This document shows positions 1 through 6,438 of a stretch of 20,999 nt of DNA, piece by piece. The stretch covers positions 1-20,999 of the forward strand of contig JBHJOF010000001.1 of NCBI GenBank assembly GCA_050330055.1. The letters are read 5' to 3'. Both the position numbers and the translations under genes were made by a program. Numbering within the stretch: position 1 is the first letter of the stretch; each line of letters starts with the position of its first letter. The notes below the pieces were generated by a model that searched no databases, was not told where the DNA came from, and worked only from the letters and a program-made list of their open reading frames with translations. Source of the stretch: JBHJOF01 sp050330055 (GTDB lineage: Bacteria; Pseudomonadota; Alphaproteobacteria; Kiloniellales; JAKSDN01).

Positions 1-370
1 CGGCAGGACGGAGACTTGCTTTTCCTCTGTCCCCTTTCGGCGCTTCGCGCCAGCCCCCCTCCGGCGCTGCGCCCGGTGATCCCCTGGGCCTCCCCCGCAA
101 GGGGGGAGGCAAACTAAGGGGCCGTCGCCGCTCATCTTTTCCCTCCCCCCTTGCGGGGGAGGGTTGGGAGGGGGGCGTCCGCGAAGCGGACAACACAAAG
201 GCTTTCTTGTTTAAGCCGGACAGCAGTGGCCTTCGCCGACCGTGACGGCGTGGAGGTGATTCGGCGCACCATGGATGCCTGGGCCTTCGCCCCGAAGGGG
301 CAATGGCCCGCAGGCGCCTCAAGTCCGGGCGTGACAGTGAGGTCGAGCCAAATGACAGAGTCGCAACGCG
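1..370. other. Gene-free left edge with GC-rich palindromes
   Basis: I see no convincing gene here. A rightward open frame covers 151-444, but its product is low-complexity Arg/Gly/Pro-rich and it runs into the opposite-strand oxygenase gene, so I do not call it. The stretch holds several short GC-rich hairpins (39-51, 89-109, 141-163, 289-301). It lies downstream of the leftward oxygenase gene and may hold its terminator. Confidence 0.6.
89..163. repeat. Pair of related GC-rich palindromes
   Basis: Two imperfect copies of a pyrimidine/purine palindrome lie 32 bp apart. The first pairs CCTCCCCC (89-96) with GGGGGAGG (102-109) around a GCAAG loop. The second pairs CCCTCCCCC (141-149) with GGGGGAGGG (155-163) around CTTGC, and is followed by a further purine run to about 175. 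Such intergenic palindromes are common dispersed repeats in high-GC alphaproteobacteria. They could also act as transcription terminators, although no T-tract follows either one. Confidence 0.55.
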
Positions 371-1321
371 CTAATCCGCCGGCCCCAGCGCCTCGCGGAT
401 GCGCTCGTGGAAGTAGACGACGCCGGCCTCGTGGCGCGGGCTGAGCGGGCCCTGCCTGTAGGCGCCGGACTCGAGGTTATGCTGCACGCTCTCGCAGATG
501 CCGAAGTCCTCGCGCACGATGCCGCATACGCCGTCGATGATGCGGCGCCGCCCGGCTTCGCCTTCGGGCGTGTCGTCGGCGAAGAAGAACTGGTAGTCGA
601 TGCGGGTGCGACCGGGGCCGAGCGGCACGATGCGCGAGATGTCCATGCCGCCGGGGAAGACGGCGAAGGTCATGGCCGGATACTGCCAGAGCCAGAGCCC
701 TTCGTAGACCGAGCCATCGCGCTGGGGTGCCGCCATGCGGACGATCTTGTTTCGGGCCACGGTCTCGAAGCGGTCGAAGTCGATCACCGCGTTGAAGGTG
801 GGGTGGATGCCCGGGATGTGATAGCCCTCGACGTAGTTGTCGGTATAGGTTTTCCAGTTGCAGGCCATCTCGTATGAGACCTGATGCAGGCAGCGATAGT
901 CCTCGAGCGGATAGTCGGTGATCTCGCCTACCAGGTCGCCCAGCGCCTCTACCAACGGCGGCGATTCGCGGTCGAGGTTGACGAAGACCAGGCCGCGCCA
1001 GGTCTCGACCCGGATCGGGATCAGGCCATAGTCGGCACGCTCGAAGCCGGGCGCGTCGCCGAAGTCCGGCGTCTGGCGCAGCCGGCCTGCGGTGTCGTAG
1101 AGCCAGCCGTGGTAGGGACAGCGCAACAGGTCGCAGCTGCCGCTGCCCGAGGGCAGCAGCGCGGCAGCGCGGTGCCGGCAGACGTTGTGGAATCCCTTGA
1201 GCGCACCGTCGCGGTCGCGGATCACGAAGACGCGCCAGCCGGCAAAATCGGTGGCGATGTAGTCGCCCGGAGCGGCCAGCGCGCCCGTGCCGCCGAGCCA
1301 GATCCAGGAGCGGCCGAACAC
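371..1321 (-). CDS. Rieske [2Fe-2S] aromatic-ring/quaternary-amine-type oxygenase, alpha subunit
   Basis: This encodes the catalytic subunit of a Rieske non-haem iron oxygenase, a cytoplasmic enzyme that hydroxylates or demethylates a small substrate using electrons from a partner reductase. Numbering from the GTG at 1321, the Rieske cluster ligands are C48-x-H50 and C68-x-x-H71 (CPYHGW). The mononuclear iron site is NWKTYTDNYVEGYHIPGIHP (155-174), with H168 and H173 as ligands and probably D272 as the third. The residue three before H168 is Glu165 rather than the usual bridging Asp, as in carnitine and glycine-betaine monooxygenases. The GTG at 1321 lies inside conserved sequence (VFGRSW). 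Family-like sequence (LPAAWYHQPDIYQRERQA) continues upstream in frame to at least 1417, but no ATG, GTG or TTG occurs before the in-frame stop at 1595-1597. A CTG at 1417 after GGGGGAG is a possible start. No reductase gene is adjacent. The substrate is unknown. Confidence 0.85.
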   Translation of the reverse strand: MFGRSWIWLGGTGALAAPGDYIATDFAGWRVFVIRDRDGALKGFHNVCRHRAAALLPSGSGSCDLLRCPYHGWLYDTAGRLRQTPDFGDAPGFERADYGLIPIRVETWRGLVFVNLDRESPPLVEALGDLVGEITDYPLEDYRCLHQVSYEMACNWKTYTDNYVEGYHIPGIHPTFNAVIDFDRFETVARNKIVRMAAPQRDGSVYEGLWLWQYPAMTFAVFPGGMDISRIVPLGPGRTRIDYQFFFADDTPEGEAGRRRIIDGVCGIVREDFGICESVQHNLESGAYRQGPLSPRHEAGVVYFHERIREALGPAD

Positions 1322-1623
1322 GGCCTGGCGCTCGCGCTGATAGATGTCGGGCTGGTGGTACCAGGCGGCCGGCAGGGTGAAGGCCAGGCCTTCGTCGATC
1401 AGATCGGACAGGTCCAGCGGTCTTGCTCCCCCAAGCGTCGCCTTGCAAGTGGACGGCCGTCGGCGCCCTTCCCCAGACGGCGCCTGAGACGGCGCCTGCT
1501 CCCCGACTCCAAGACTAGCATTTAGGGGGGCTTTCGTCAGCTTTCGGTAGCTTGGCCTCTCTGGTTCCGAAGAAAAATTAACTATTCCAGCTATTTAGCT
1601 TGACCTCGCGTCTTAGGAATTCC

Positions 1624-1638
1624 TTAAGCCGGCATTTG
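1624..1638 (+). promoter_or_regulatory. Degenerate CtrA-type half site
   Basis: TTAA-GCCGGCA-TTTG lies about 37 bp upstream of the small membrane protein start at 1675. It belongs to a 14-bp block (1623-1636) that recurs inverted at 2305-2318 upstream of the other small gene, where the second half-site is intact. CtrA recognises TTAA-N7-TTAA, so this copy would be a weak or half site. Confidence 0.35.
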
Positions 1639-1674
1639 AGATAATTGCCGGTCAAATGCGTTAGGGGACCAGCA

Positions 1675-1842
1675 GTGAGCGACGTGACCCTGAATTCGAC
1701 CGGAAGCTACGCCCCCTCCGGCGCCCAGGTAGGGAAGTCCGACGGCGAGCGCTGGGCCCCGGGGCGGAGCCTCCGCTTCGTGGTCTTCACCAGCCTCGGA
1801 CTCTGGGCGATCATCATCGGCGCTACGGTCAGCCTGATCTAG
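1675..1842 (+). CDS. Small single-pass membrane protein, hypothetical
   Basis: The predicted 55-residue protein has a polar N-terminal half followed by an Arg residue and one hydrophobic segment (FVVFTSLGLWAIIIGATVSL), which ends almost at the C-terminus. This suggests a tail-anchored or small inner-membrane protein. I chose the GTG at 1675 because AGGGGA (1663-1668) is a good ribosome-binding site six bases upstream. An in-frame TTG at 1645 has no such site. The gene stands alone and converges on the small leftward gene ending at 1991. I do not recognise a named family. The function is unknown. Confidence 0.6.
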   Translation: MSDVTLNSTGSYAPSGAQVGKSDGERWAPGRSLRFVVFTSLGLWAIIIGATVSLI

Positions 1843-1972
1843 CCTGCGCCGTGCCCAAACGGGCCTGATGCTTCCATCCACTCTTTAGAGTTGGCGTGAT
1901 CCCTGCGCGCGATCGCGCGTGCCGGAGCGGCCTGATGTCGCAGCTGGGCTGCGCCGCGACCTGCGTCGGGCC

Positions 1973-1992
1973 GAGCCCGCAGGCTGCGGCTC
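1973..1992. terminator. Possible terminator hairpin between convergent small genes
   Basis: GAGCC-C-GCAG and CTGCGGCTC form a stem of nine pairs with one bulged C and a single-base loop. It overlaps the stop codon of the leftward small gene. The convergent gap 1843-1990 also holds a perfect 14-bp palindrome, CGCGCGATCGCGCG (1906-1919). No T-tract is present, so this is a weak call. Confidence 0.3.
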
Positions 1993-2221
1993 AGCCGATG
2001 TTCTGCTTGCCGATCGCGGTGCGCCGGCAGGTGATCTTGAGGTACTCGTCCTCGCCCAGGGTCACGGCGAGGGCGCTGCTCGCCAGGTAGGCCTGCGACT
2101 GCAAGCCGCACATGACCTCGTTGGTCGCCTCGGGGCCCTGCAGCACGGTCAGGGCGGTCTTCTCCTGGCAGTCCTTGTGCTGCACGGTCACCGCGCAGAT
2201 CAGCAGAAGAACCTTGAACAT
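1991..2221 (-). CDS. Small exported Cys-containing protein, hypothetical
   Basis: The 76-residue product begins MFKVLLLICAVTV, a short hydrophobic segment that may be a signal peptide or membrane anchor. The rest contains three further cysteines (C18, C47, C69; the first is C9 in the hydrophobic segment) and a basic end. The ATG at 2221 is preceded by a strong GAGGAG ribosome-binding site. The frame stays open further upstream to 2260, but that start lies before the ribosome-binding site and gives a charged, less plausible N-terminus. It resembles short Cys-containing hypothetical proteins widespread in alphaproteobacteria, but I cannot name a family. A CtrA-type box about 82 bp upstream suggests cell-cycle-linked control. 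Confidence 0.6.
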   Translation of the reverse strand: MFKVLLLICAVTVQHKDCQEKTALTVLQGPEATNEVMCGLQSQAYLASSALAVTLGEDEYLKITCRRTAIGKQNIG

Positions 2222-2302
2222 TTCAGTCTCCTCCTCAGCGAGGAAGTTTCGCCGTCGCACAGCATGCCTAGTACGACTGGAATAAAGTTTAGGCCGTCAG
2301 GG

Positions 2303-2317
2303 TTAATGCCGGCTTAA
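2303..2317 (-). promoter_or_regulatory. CtrA-type box TTAA-N7-TTAA
   Basis: Read leftward, the sequence is TTAA-GCCGGCA-TTAACC, an exact match to the TTAA-N7-TTAAC consensus of the alphaproteobacterial cell-cycle regulator CtrA. It lies 82 bp upstream of the ATG at 2221. The same spacer, GCCGGCA, recurs in the degenerate site at 1624-1638. The match to the consensus is seen directly; binding by CtrA is inferred. Confidence 0.5.
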
Positions 2318-2375
2318 GAGCGCAGGAAAAGGCGACCGGCCAGCCTGGGCCGGGCGAGCCGTGATTCGCGTGGCC

Positions 2376-2482
2376 CTAGAGCATTTTCAGGCGAAGTGGA
2401 TGCCGGTTCGCCCTCCGAAAATGCGACCAATCAAGAAGTCATAGAGCATGATCCGATTCAATCGGATCGGATCATGCTCTAG
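2376..2482. repeat. Dispersed palindromic intergenic element with inverted ends
   Basis: The element starts CTAGAGCAT and ends ATGCTCTAG, so its ends are inverted repeats. Inside are two stem-loops. The first has GCATTTTC (2381-2388) pairing with GAAAATGC (2417-2424), and GGCGAA (2390-2395) with TTCGCC (2407-2412). The second has a perfect 15-bp stem, 2442-2456 with 2467-2481. The sequence GAGCATTTTCAGGCGAAGTG is typical of a repeat family scattered through alphaproteobacterial intergenic regions. The right end provides the TAG stop codon of the LysR gene and could act as its terminator. Confidence 0.75.
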
Positions 2483-3414
2483 CGCGCGGCCCGGGGCTCG
2501 AGCAGCCCCTGGCCGGCGCCGTTGAAGGTCAGGCTGAAGTAGTCGTAGAAGGCCTGGGCCGCGGCGGTCAGTGTGGCGCTGCGCTTCCAGGCCAGGCCGA
2601 CGTCCATGGTCGGCACCGGGTCTGTCAGGCCGCGGGTCTCGATGCGCTGGCCGTCCAACGACCAGGGCCGGTAGACCATGTCGGAGAGGATGGTCACCCC
2701 CATGCCGGTCGCCACCATGCTGCGCACTGCCTCGACCGAGGAGGTGCGAAAGATCTCGCGCGGCCGGAAGGCGGTCTTCTCCCAGTACCGCAGGGCGGTC
2801 TGGCTCGCCTCGTCGACCGTCAACATGACGTAGGGCTCACGGGCAACGTCCTCGATCGAGACCGGCCCGGCCGTGAGCAGGCGGTGATCGGTCGGCAGCC
2901 AGAGCCGGCGGCGCGAGCGGATCAGGATCTCGGAGGCGAGCGCCTCGCGGCTCTCCAGGTTCGAGACCAGCAGCACGGCGATGTCGAGGTCGCCGCCCTT
3001 GATAGCCTGCTCGATCTCGCGACGCGGCGCCTCGTGGAGCTGCACCTGGATATCGGGGAAGACCCGGCTGAAGCGGGCCAGGTGCGGCCGCAGGAAGTAG
3101 CCTGCCACGGTATAGGTAACTCCGACGCGGATCGTGCCCGAGGCGTTCTTGCGCGCCTGGCGCGGCGCCCGGGCTGCCTGGTCGACGGCGGCCACGATGT
3201 TGCGCGCATGCTGCAGGAACTGGTGCCCCTCATAGGTCAGGCTGACGCCCGTCGAACGGCGGTCGAACAGGCGCGTCTCCAGGGTCCGCTCAAGGCCCTT
3301 GATGGCGGCCGTGACGGCCGACTGCGACACGTTGAGGTCGACGGCCGCCTGAGAGACCTGGCCGGTCTCGGCGGCGGCAATGAAATAGCGGACGTGGCGT
3401 AGCGAAAGGGACAT
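2479..3414 (-). CDS. LysR-family transcriptional regulator
   Basis: The 311-residue protein has the usual LysR length and layout. An N-terminal winged helix-turn-helix spans about residues 1-60 (LRHVRYFIAAAETGQVSQAA, then SQSAVTAAIKGLE and LFDRR). A type-2 periplasmic-binding-protein-like effector domain follows from about residue 92 (IRVGVTYTVAGYFLRPHLA). The ATG at 3414 has GGAG six bases upstream. The gene diverges from the TorT-like/ABC/carboxylase operon across a 346-bp gap, the classic arrangement for a LysR protein that controls its neighbour and itself. It is therefore the probable regulator of that operon, perhaps responding to the imported substrate or a derivative. The TAG stop codon lies inside the dispersed repeat at 2376-2482, so the last residues (after about AGQGLLEPRAAR) may be shortened relative to the ancestor. 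Confidence 0.9.
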   Translation of the reverse strand: MSLSLRHVRYFIAAAETGQVSQAAVDLNVSQSAVTAAIKGLERTLETRLFDRRSTGVSLTYEGHQFLQHARNIVAAVDQAARAPRQARKNASGTIRVGVTYTVAGYFLRPHLARFSRVFPDIQVQLHEAPRREIEQAIKGGDLDIAVLLVSNLESREALASEILIRSRRRLWLPTDHRLLTAGPVSIEDVAREPYVMLTVDEASQTALRYWEKTAFRPREIFRTSSVEAVRSMVATGMGVTILSDMVYRPWSLDGQRIETRGLTDPVPTMDVGLAWKRSATLTAAAQAFYDYFSLTFNGAGQGLLEPRAAR

Positions 3415-3760
3415 CTGTTCTCCTGATAACGCGAACTCCGGAGCAAGAAATTACGATCGCCGGGCGCTCGATCAAGCGTCTTCCCTGGACGGGAAATCCC
3501 GGCCCCGCCCTGGGCCGGTTCCCTGATCCTGGCGCCACGCGATGGACTGGCCGGTTGTGGGTCGGCGCGGGCTACCAGCTGAGCGGGAAACCAGCTTTGT
3601 TTATATTCCACTGCACTATTTCCTATTTTACAATGGCAGGTGCGAGGGCAACCATAGCCGGCTTGGGCGCTGGACCGGCCGTTTGGAGGCGCCCCAAGGA
3701 TCGAAACAGAAGTCTTTCCCGCTGGCATCCACCAGCGGAGTGCAACAGGGGAGTGCTGCT
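3415..3760. promoter_or_regulatory. Divergent regulatory region between lysR and the ABC/carboxylase operon
   Basis: No gene fits this gap. It contains a strong dyad at 3491-3523, where CCGGCCC (3499-3505) pairs with GGGCCGG (3512-3518) and outer GGGAA/TTCCC arms add pairs. An AT-rich island lies at 3595-3634. On the minus strand TTGATC (3475-3470) and TAATTT (3453-3448), 16 bp apart, are a weak promoter candidate for lysR. These suit a LysR-controlled divergent promoter pair. Confidence 0.5.
3603..3634 (+). promoter_or_regulatory. Candidate LysR box and -10 element of the operon promoter
   Basis: ATA-N11-TAT (3603-3619) is an interrupted palindrome containing the T-N11-A pattern typical of LysR operators. 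It overlaps the expected -35 position of a TACAAT -10 hexamer at 3629-3634. The -35 itself matches the consensus poorly, as expected for an activator-dependent promoter. The motif is short and could arise by chance in an AT-rich patch. Confidence 0.35.
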
Positions 3761-4855
3761 ATGAGAATGAAAGCAGGGAGCAGAACCGTGGCCGCGCTCG
3801 GCGGCCTGGCATTGGGTCTGTCAGGAGGCTTGGCCAGCGGGGCCGCAGTAGCGGACGAGTGGTATCCCATCCCGGTGGAGGTCTGGGACCCGCCCTTCGA
3901 CATGGCGAGCCCGCGTACCTCGGTCGAATACACGCCGGTCGAGAAGGCCGAGAAGCCCTGGGAGATCTGCGTGTCATTCCCGCACATGAAGGACGCCTAC
4001 TGGATGGCCGTGGACTACGGTGTTGTCGCCGAGTCCAAGCGCCAGGGCGTGAAGATGCAGCTCGTCGAGGCGGGCGGCTATACCAACCTCAACAAGCAGA
4101 TCTCTCAGATCGAGGATTGCGTCGCGCGCGGCTCCGATGCCGTGGTGATCGGCGCCATTTCCTACGACGGCCTGAACAACCTGGTGAAGGAGATCCGCAA
4201 CAAGGACATTCCGGTGATCGACGTGATCAACGGCATGTCGTCGCCCGACCTCTCGGCCAAGTCGCTGGTCTCCTTCGGCGAGATGGGCTTCAAGGCCGGC
4301 GAGTACGTGGCCAAGCTGCATCCCCAGGGCTCGGACGCGGTCAAGGTCGCCTGGTTCCCCGGACCTCCGGGCGCGGGCTGGGTCGAGGCCGGCAACGAGG
4401 GCTTCCAGAAGGCCGTCGCCGACAGCGCGATCCAGGTGGTCGAGACCAAGTACGGCGACACCGGCAAGGAGGTTCAATCCAAGCTGGTCGAGGACACGCT
4501 GGAGGCCCATCCGGACATCGAGTACATCATCGGTACGGCGGTTACGGCCGAGGCGGCGGTCAGCATCCTGCGGGCTCGCGGCCTGTCGGACCAGGTCAAG
4601 ATCATGTCCTACTACTTCACGCCGGGAGTCTATCAGGGGATCAGGCGGGGCCAGATCCTGGCCGCCCCGACCGACTCGGCTGTGATCCAGGGGCGCGTCG
4701 CGATCGACCAGGCCGTGCGCATCCTCGAAGGCAAGGACCACCTCCAGCACGTCGGGCCGGCGCTCTATGTGATCGATTCGTCGAACATTGAGAGCTTCGA
4801 TCGCGCCTCGTCGCTGGCGCCTGACGACTTCCAGCCGACTTTCGCGGTCGACTGA
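3761..4855 (+). CDS. TorT-like periplasmic substrate-binding protein of an ABC transporter
   Basis: This 364-residue exported protein most resembles TorT, the periplasmic protein of the trimethylamine-N-oxide sensing system. Shared features include KPWEIC and LCALYPSLKD-like FPHMKDAYWMAVDYG (73-87), VEAGGY (102-107) and the ordered strand/helix pattern of a type-1 periplasmic-binding fold. The signal peptide ends at A31 (ASGAAVA before DEWYP). The ATG at 3761 is preceded by AGGGGAG seven bases upstream; the frame is open further upstream, but that part is not protein-like. It is followed directly by ABC ATPase and permease genes, so here it very probably delivers a ligand for uptake rather than to a TorS kinase, and no torS or torA lies nearby. 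The ligand is unknown; the downstream genes hint at an amide or lactam. Confidence 0.85.
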   Translation: MRMKAGSRTVAALGGLALGLSGGLASGAAVADEWYPIPVEVWDPPFDMASPRTSVEYTPVEKAEKPWEICVSFPHMKDAYWMAVDYGVVAESKRQGVKMQLVEAGGYTNLNKQISQIEDCVARGSDAVVIGAISYDGLNNLVKEIRNKDIPVIDVINGMSSPDLSAKSLVSFGEMGFKAGEYVAKLHPQGSDAVKVAWFPGPPGAGWVEAGNEGFQKAVADSAIQVVETKYGDTGKEVQSKLVEDTLEAHPDIEYIIGTAVTAEAAVSILRARGLSDQVKIMSYYFTPGVYQGIRRGQILAAPTDSAVIQGRVAIDQAVRILEGKDHLQHVGPALYVIDSSNIESFDRASSLAPDDFQPTFAVD

Positions 4856-4890
4856 GGCCGAGGTAGTCTGAGGACGCGGGCACAGCAGCC

Positions 4891-6438
4891 GTGTCGGCGA
4901 ACAGCATGAGTGCGGGCGAGGCCCCCGAAGACGCCGGGGCCTCGCCTCTCCTCAGCCTGGAGAAGATCACCAAGCGCTTTCCAGGCGTGCTGGCGCTCGA
5001 CGCCGTTGACTTCGAGCTCCGGCGCGGCGAGGTGCACGTCCTCTTCGGCGAGAACGGCGCCGGCAAGTCGACCCTGATCTCGCTGGTCGCCGGCGCCCAC
5101 AAGCCGACCGCCGGCACCATCCGCTTTCGCGGCGAACCGCTCGAGCTGCACTCCGTCTACCACGCCCGCTCGCTCGGCATCAGCGCCGTATTCCAGGAGT
5201 TCTCGCTGGTGCCGCAGATGACGGTAGCGCAGAACCTCTTTCTCGGTGCCGAGCTGACTGCCGGCGGCCTGCTCGGCAAGGCGGCGATGCACGAGCAGGC
5301 CCAGCGAATCCTCGACCGGCTCGGCTTTCCCCTGCGGCCGACGCAGCAGGTGGGCAGCCTGTCCCGGGCCGAGCAGCAGATGGTCGAGATCGCCAAGGCC
5401 TTCCGTGCCGAGCTGTCGGTCCTGATCCTCGACGAGCCGACCGCCTCGCTCACCGAGCGCGAGACAGATCGCCTCTTCGCGCTGATCGAGCAGGTCAAGA
5501 AGCAGGGCGTGGGTATCATCTACATCACCCATCGCATGAGTGAGATCCGCCGCATCGGCGACCGCATCACCGTGCTGCGCGACGGCCGCTACATTGCCAC
5601 CGTGCCGACCGCCACCACGTCAGAGTCCGAGCTGGTCCGACTCATGACCGGCCGGGTCATTGACCAGATCTTCCCGCAGATCGCCTTCCGCCCGGGCGAG
5701 GTCGTGCTCGAGGTCGAGCGCCTGAGCACCGAGAGCGGAACGGTGCGCGACGTTTCGATTGATGTTCGCCAGGGCGAGATTGTCGGCCTTGCCGGCCTTG
5801 TTGGCTCGGGCAAGTCGGAGGTGGCGCGCGCCTGCTTCGGAATCGAGCCGATTGCCGCCGGCCGCGTGCGCTTTGACGGCGCGGATGTGACCGGCCTCTC
5901 GCCGCAGCAAATGCTCAATCGTGGTTTCTTCTACATTCCGCCGGACCGGCGCGCCGAAGGCTTGGTGATGATGCGCAACGTGCGCGAGAACGTCGCCCTG
6001 CCGTCGCTCGGCCTGCCGGCCTTCTCGCTCGGCCCGCTGCTGCGGCGCAAAGCCGAGCGGAAGGTCGTCCAGGAGCTGGCCGGCCGGCTCAACCTGCAGC
6101 CGCTGCGCACCGAGCGTGAGGTGGACCACTTCTCCGGCGGCAACCAGCAGAAGGTGTTGCTCGCCAAGTGCCTGACCCGGGAGGTCAAGCTCTACGTCTT
6201 CGACGAGCCCACGGTCGGCGTCGACGTTGGCACGCGCGTCGCCATCTATGCCTTCATTCGCGATCTCTGCCAGGCCGGTGCCGCGGTGCTCTTGATCTCT
6301 TCCGACCTGCCGGAGATTCTGCACCTGACCAACCGGGCCTACGTCATGTACCGTGGCGCACTCAAGGCGGAGCTGAAGGGCGAGGAGATCACGCAGGAAG
6401 CCGTGCTCAGCCACTTCTTCGAGCGGGAAGCAGCATGA
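4891..6438 (+). CDS. Sugar-type (RbsA/MglA-like) ABC transporter ATPase, two nucleotide-binding domains
   Basis: The 515-residue cytoplasmic ATPase has two fused nucleotide-binding domains, as in RbsA and MglA. Domain 1 has Walker A GENGAGKST (53-61), a signature in the form LSRAEQQ (157-163) and Walker B VLILDEPTA (177-185). Domain 2 has a divergent Walker A GLVGSGKSE (302-310), signature FSGGNQQ (414-420) and Walker B LYVFDEPT (434-441). Divergent site pairs like this are normal for the family. The start is uncertain: GTG at 4891 or ATG at 4906, neither with a clear ribosome-binding site. It lies 35 bp after the binding-protein gene, and its TGA overlaps the permease ATG (ATGA). It powers uptake of the ligand bound by the TorT-like protein. 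Confidence 0.93.
   Translation: MSANSMSAGEAPEDAGASPLLSLEKITKRFPGVLALDAVDFELRRGEVHVLFGENGAGKSTLISLVAGAHKPTAGTIRFRGEPLELHSVYHARSLGISAVFQEFSLVPQMTVAQNLFLGAELTAGGLLGKAAMHEQAQRILDRLGFPLRPTQQVGSLSRAEQQMVEIAKAFRAELSVLILDEPTASLTERETDRLFALIEQVKKQGVGIIYITHRMSEIRRIGDRITVLRDGRYIATVPTATTSESELVRLMTGRVIDQIFPQIAFRPGEVVLEVERLSTESGTVRDVSIDVRQGEIVGLAGLVGSGKSEVARACFGIEPIAAGRVRFDGADVTGLSPQQMLNRGFFYIPPDRRAEGLVMMRNVRENVALPSLGLPAFSLGPLLRRKAERKVVQELAGRLNLQPLRTEREVDHFSGGNQQKVLLAKCLTREVKLYVFDEPTVGVDVGTRVAIYAFIRDLCQAGAAVLLISSDLPEILHLTNRAYVMYRGALKAELKGEEITQEAVLSHFFEREAA

Noticed and set aside
3415..3760. A guanidine or other riboswitch before the operon, since guanidine carboxylases are related
   Set aside because: I could not recognise a conserved riboswitch core in the leader; the dyads present are simple stems.
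3761..4855. A TMAO respiration (tor) locus
   Set aside because: Only the TorT-like gene is present; no torS, torR, torC or torA lies nearby and the downstream genes are transport and carboxylase genes.
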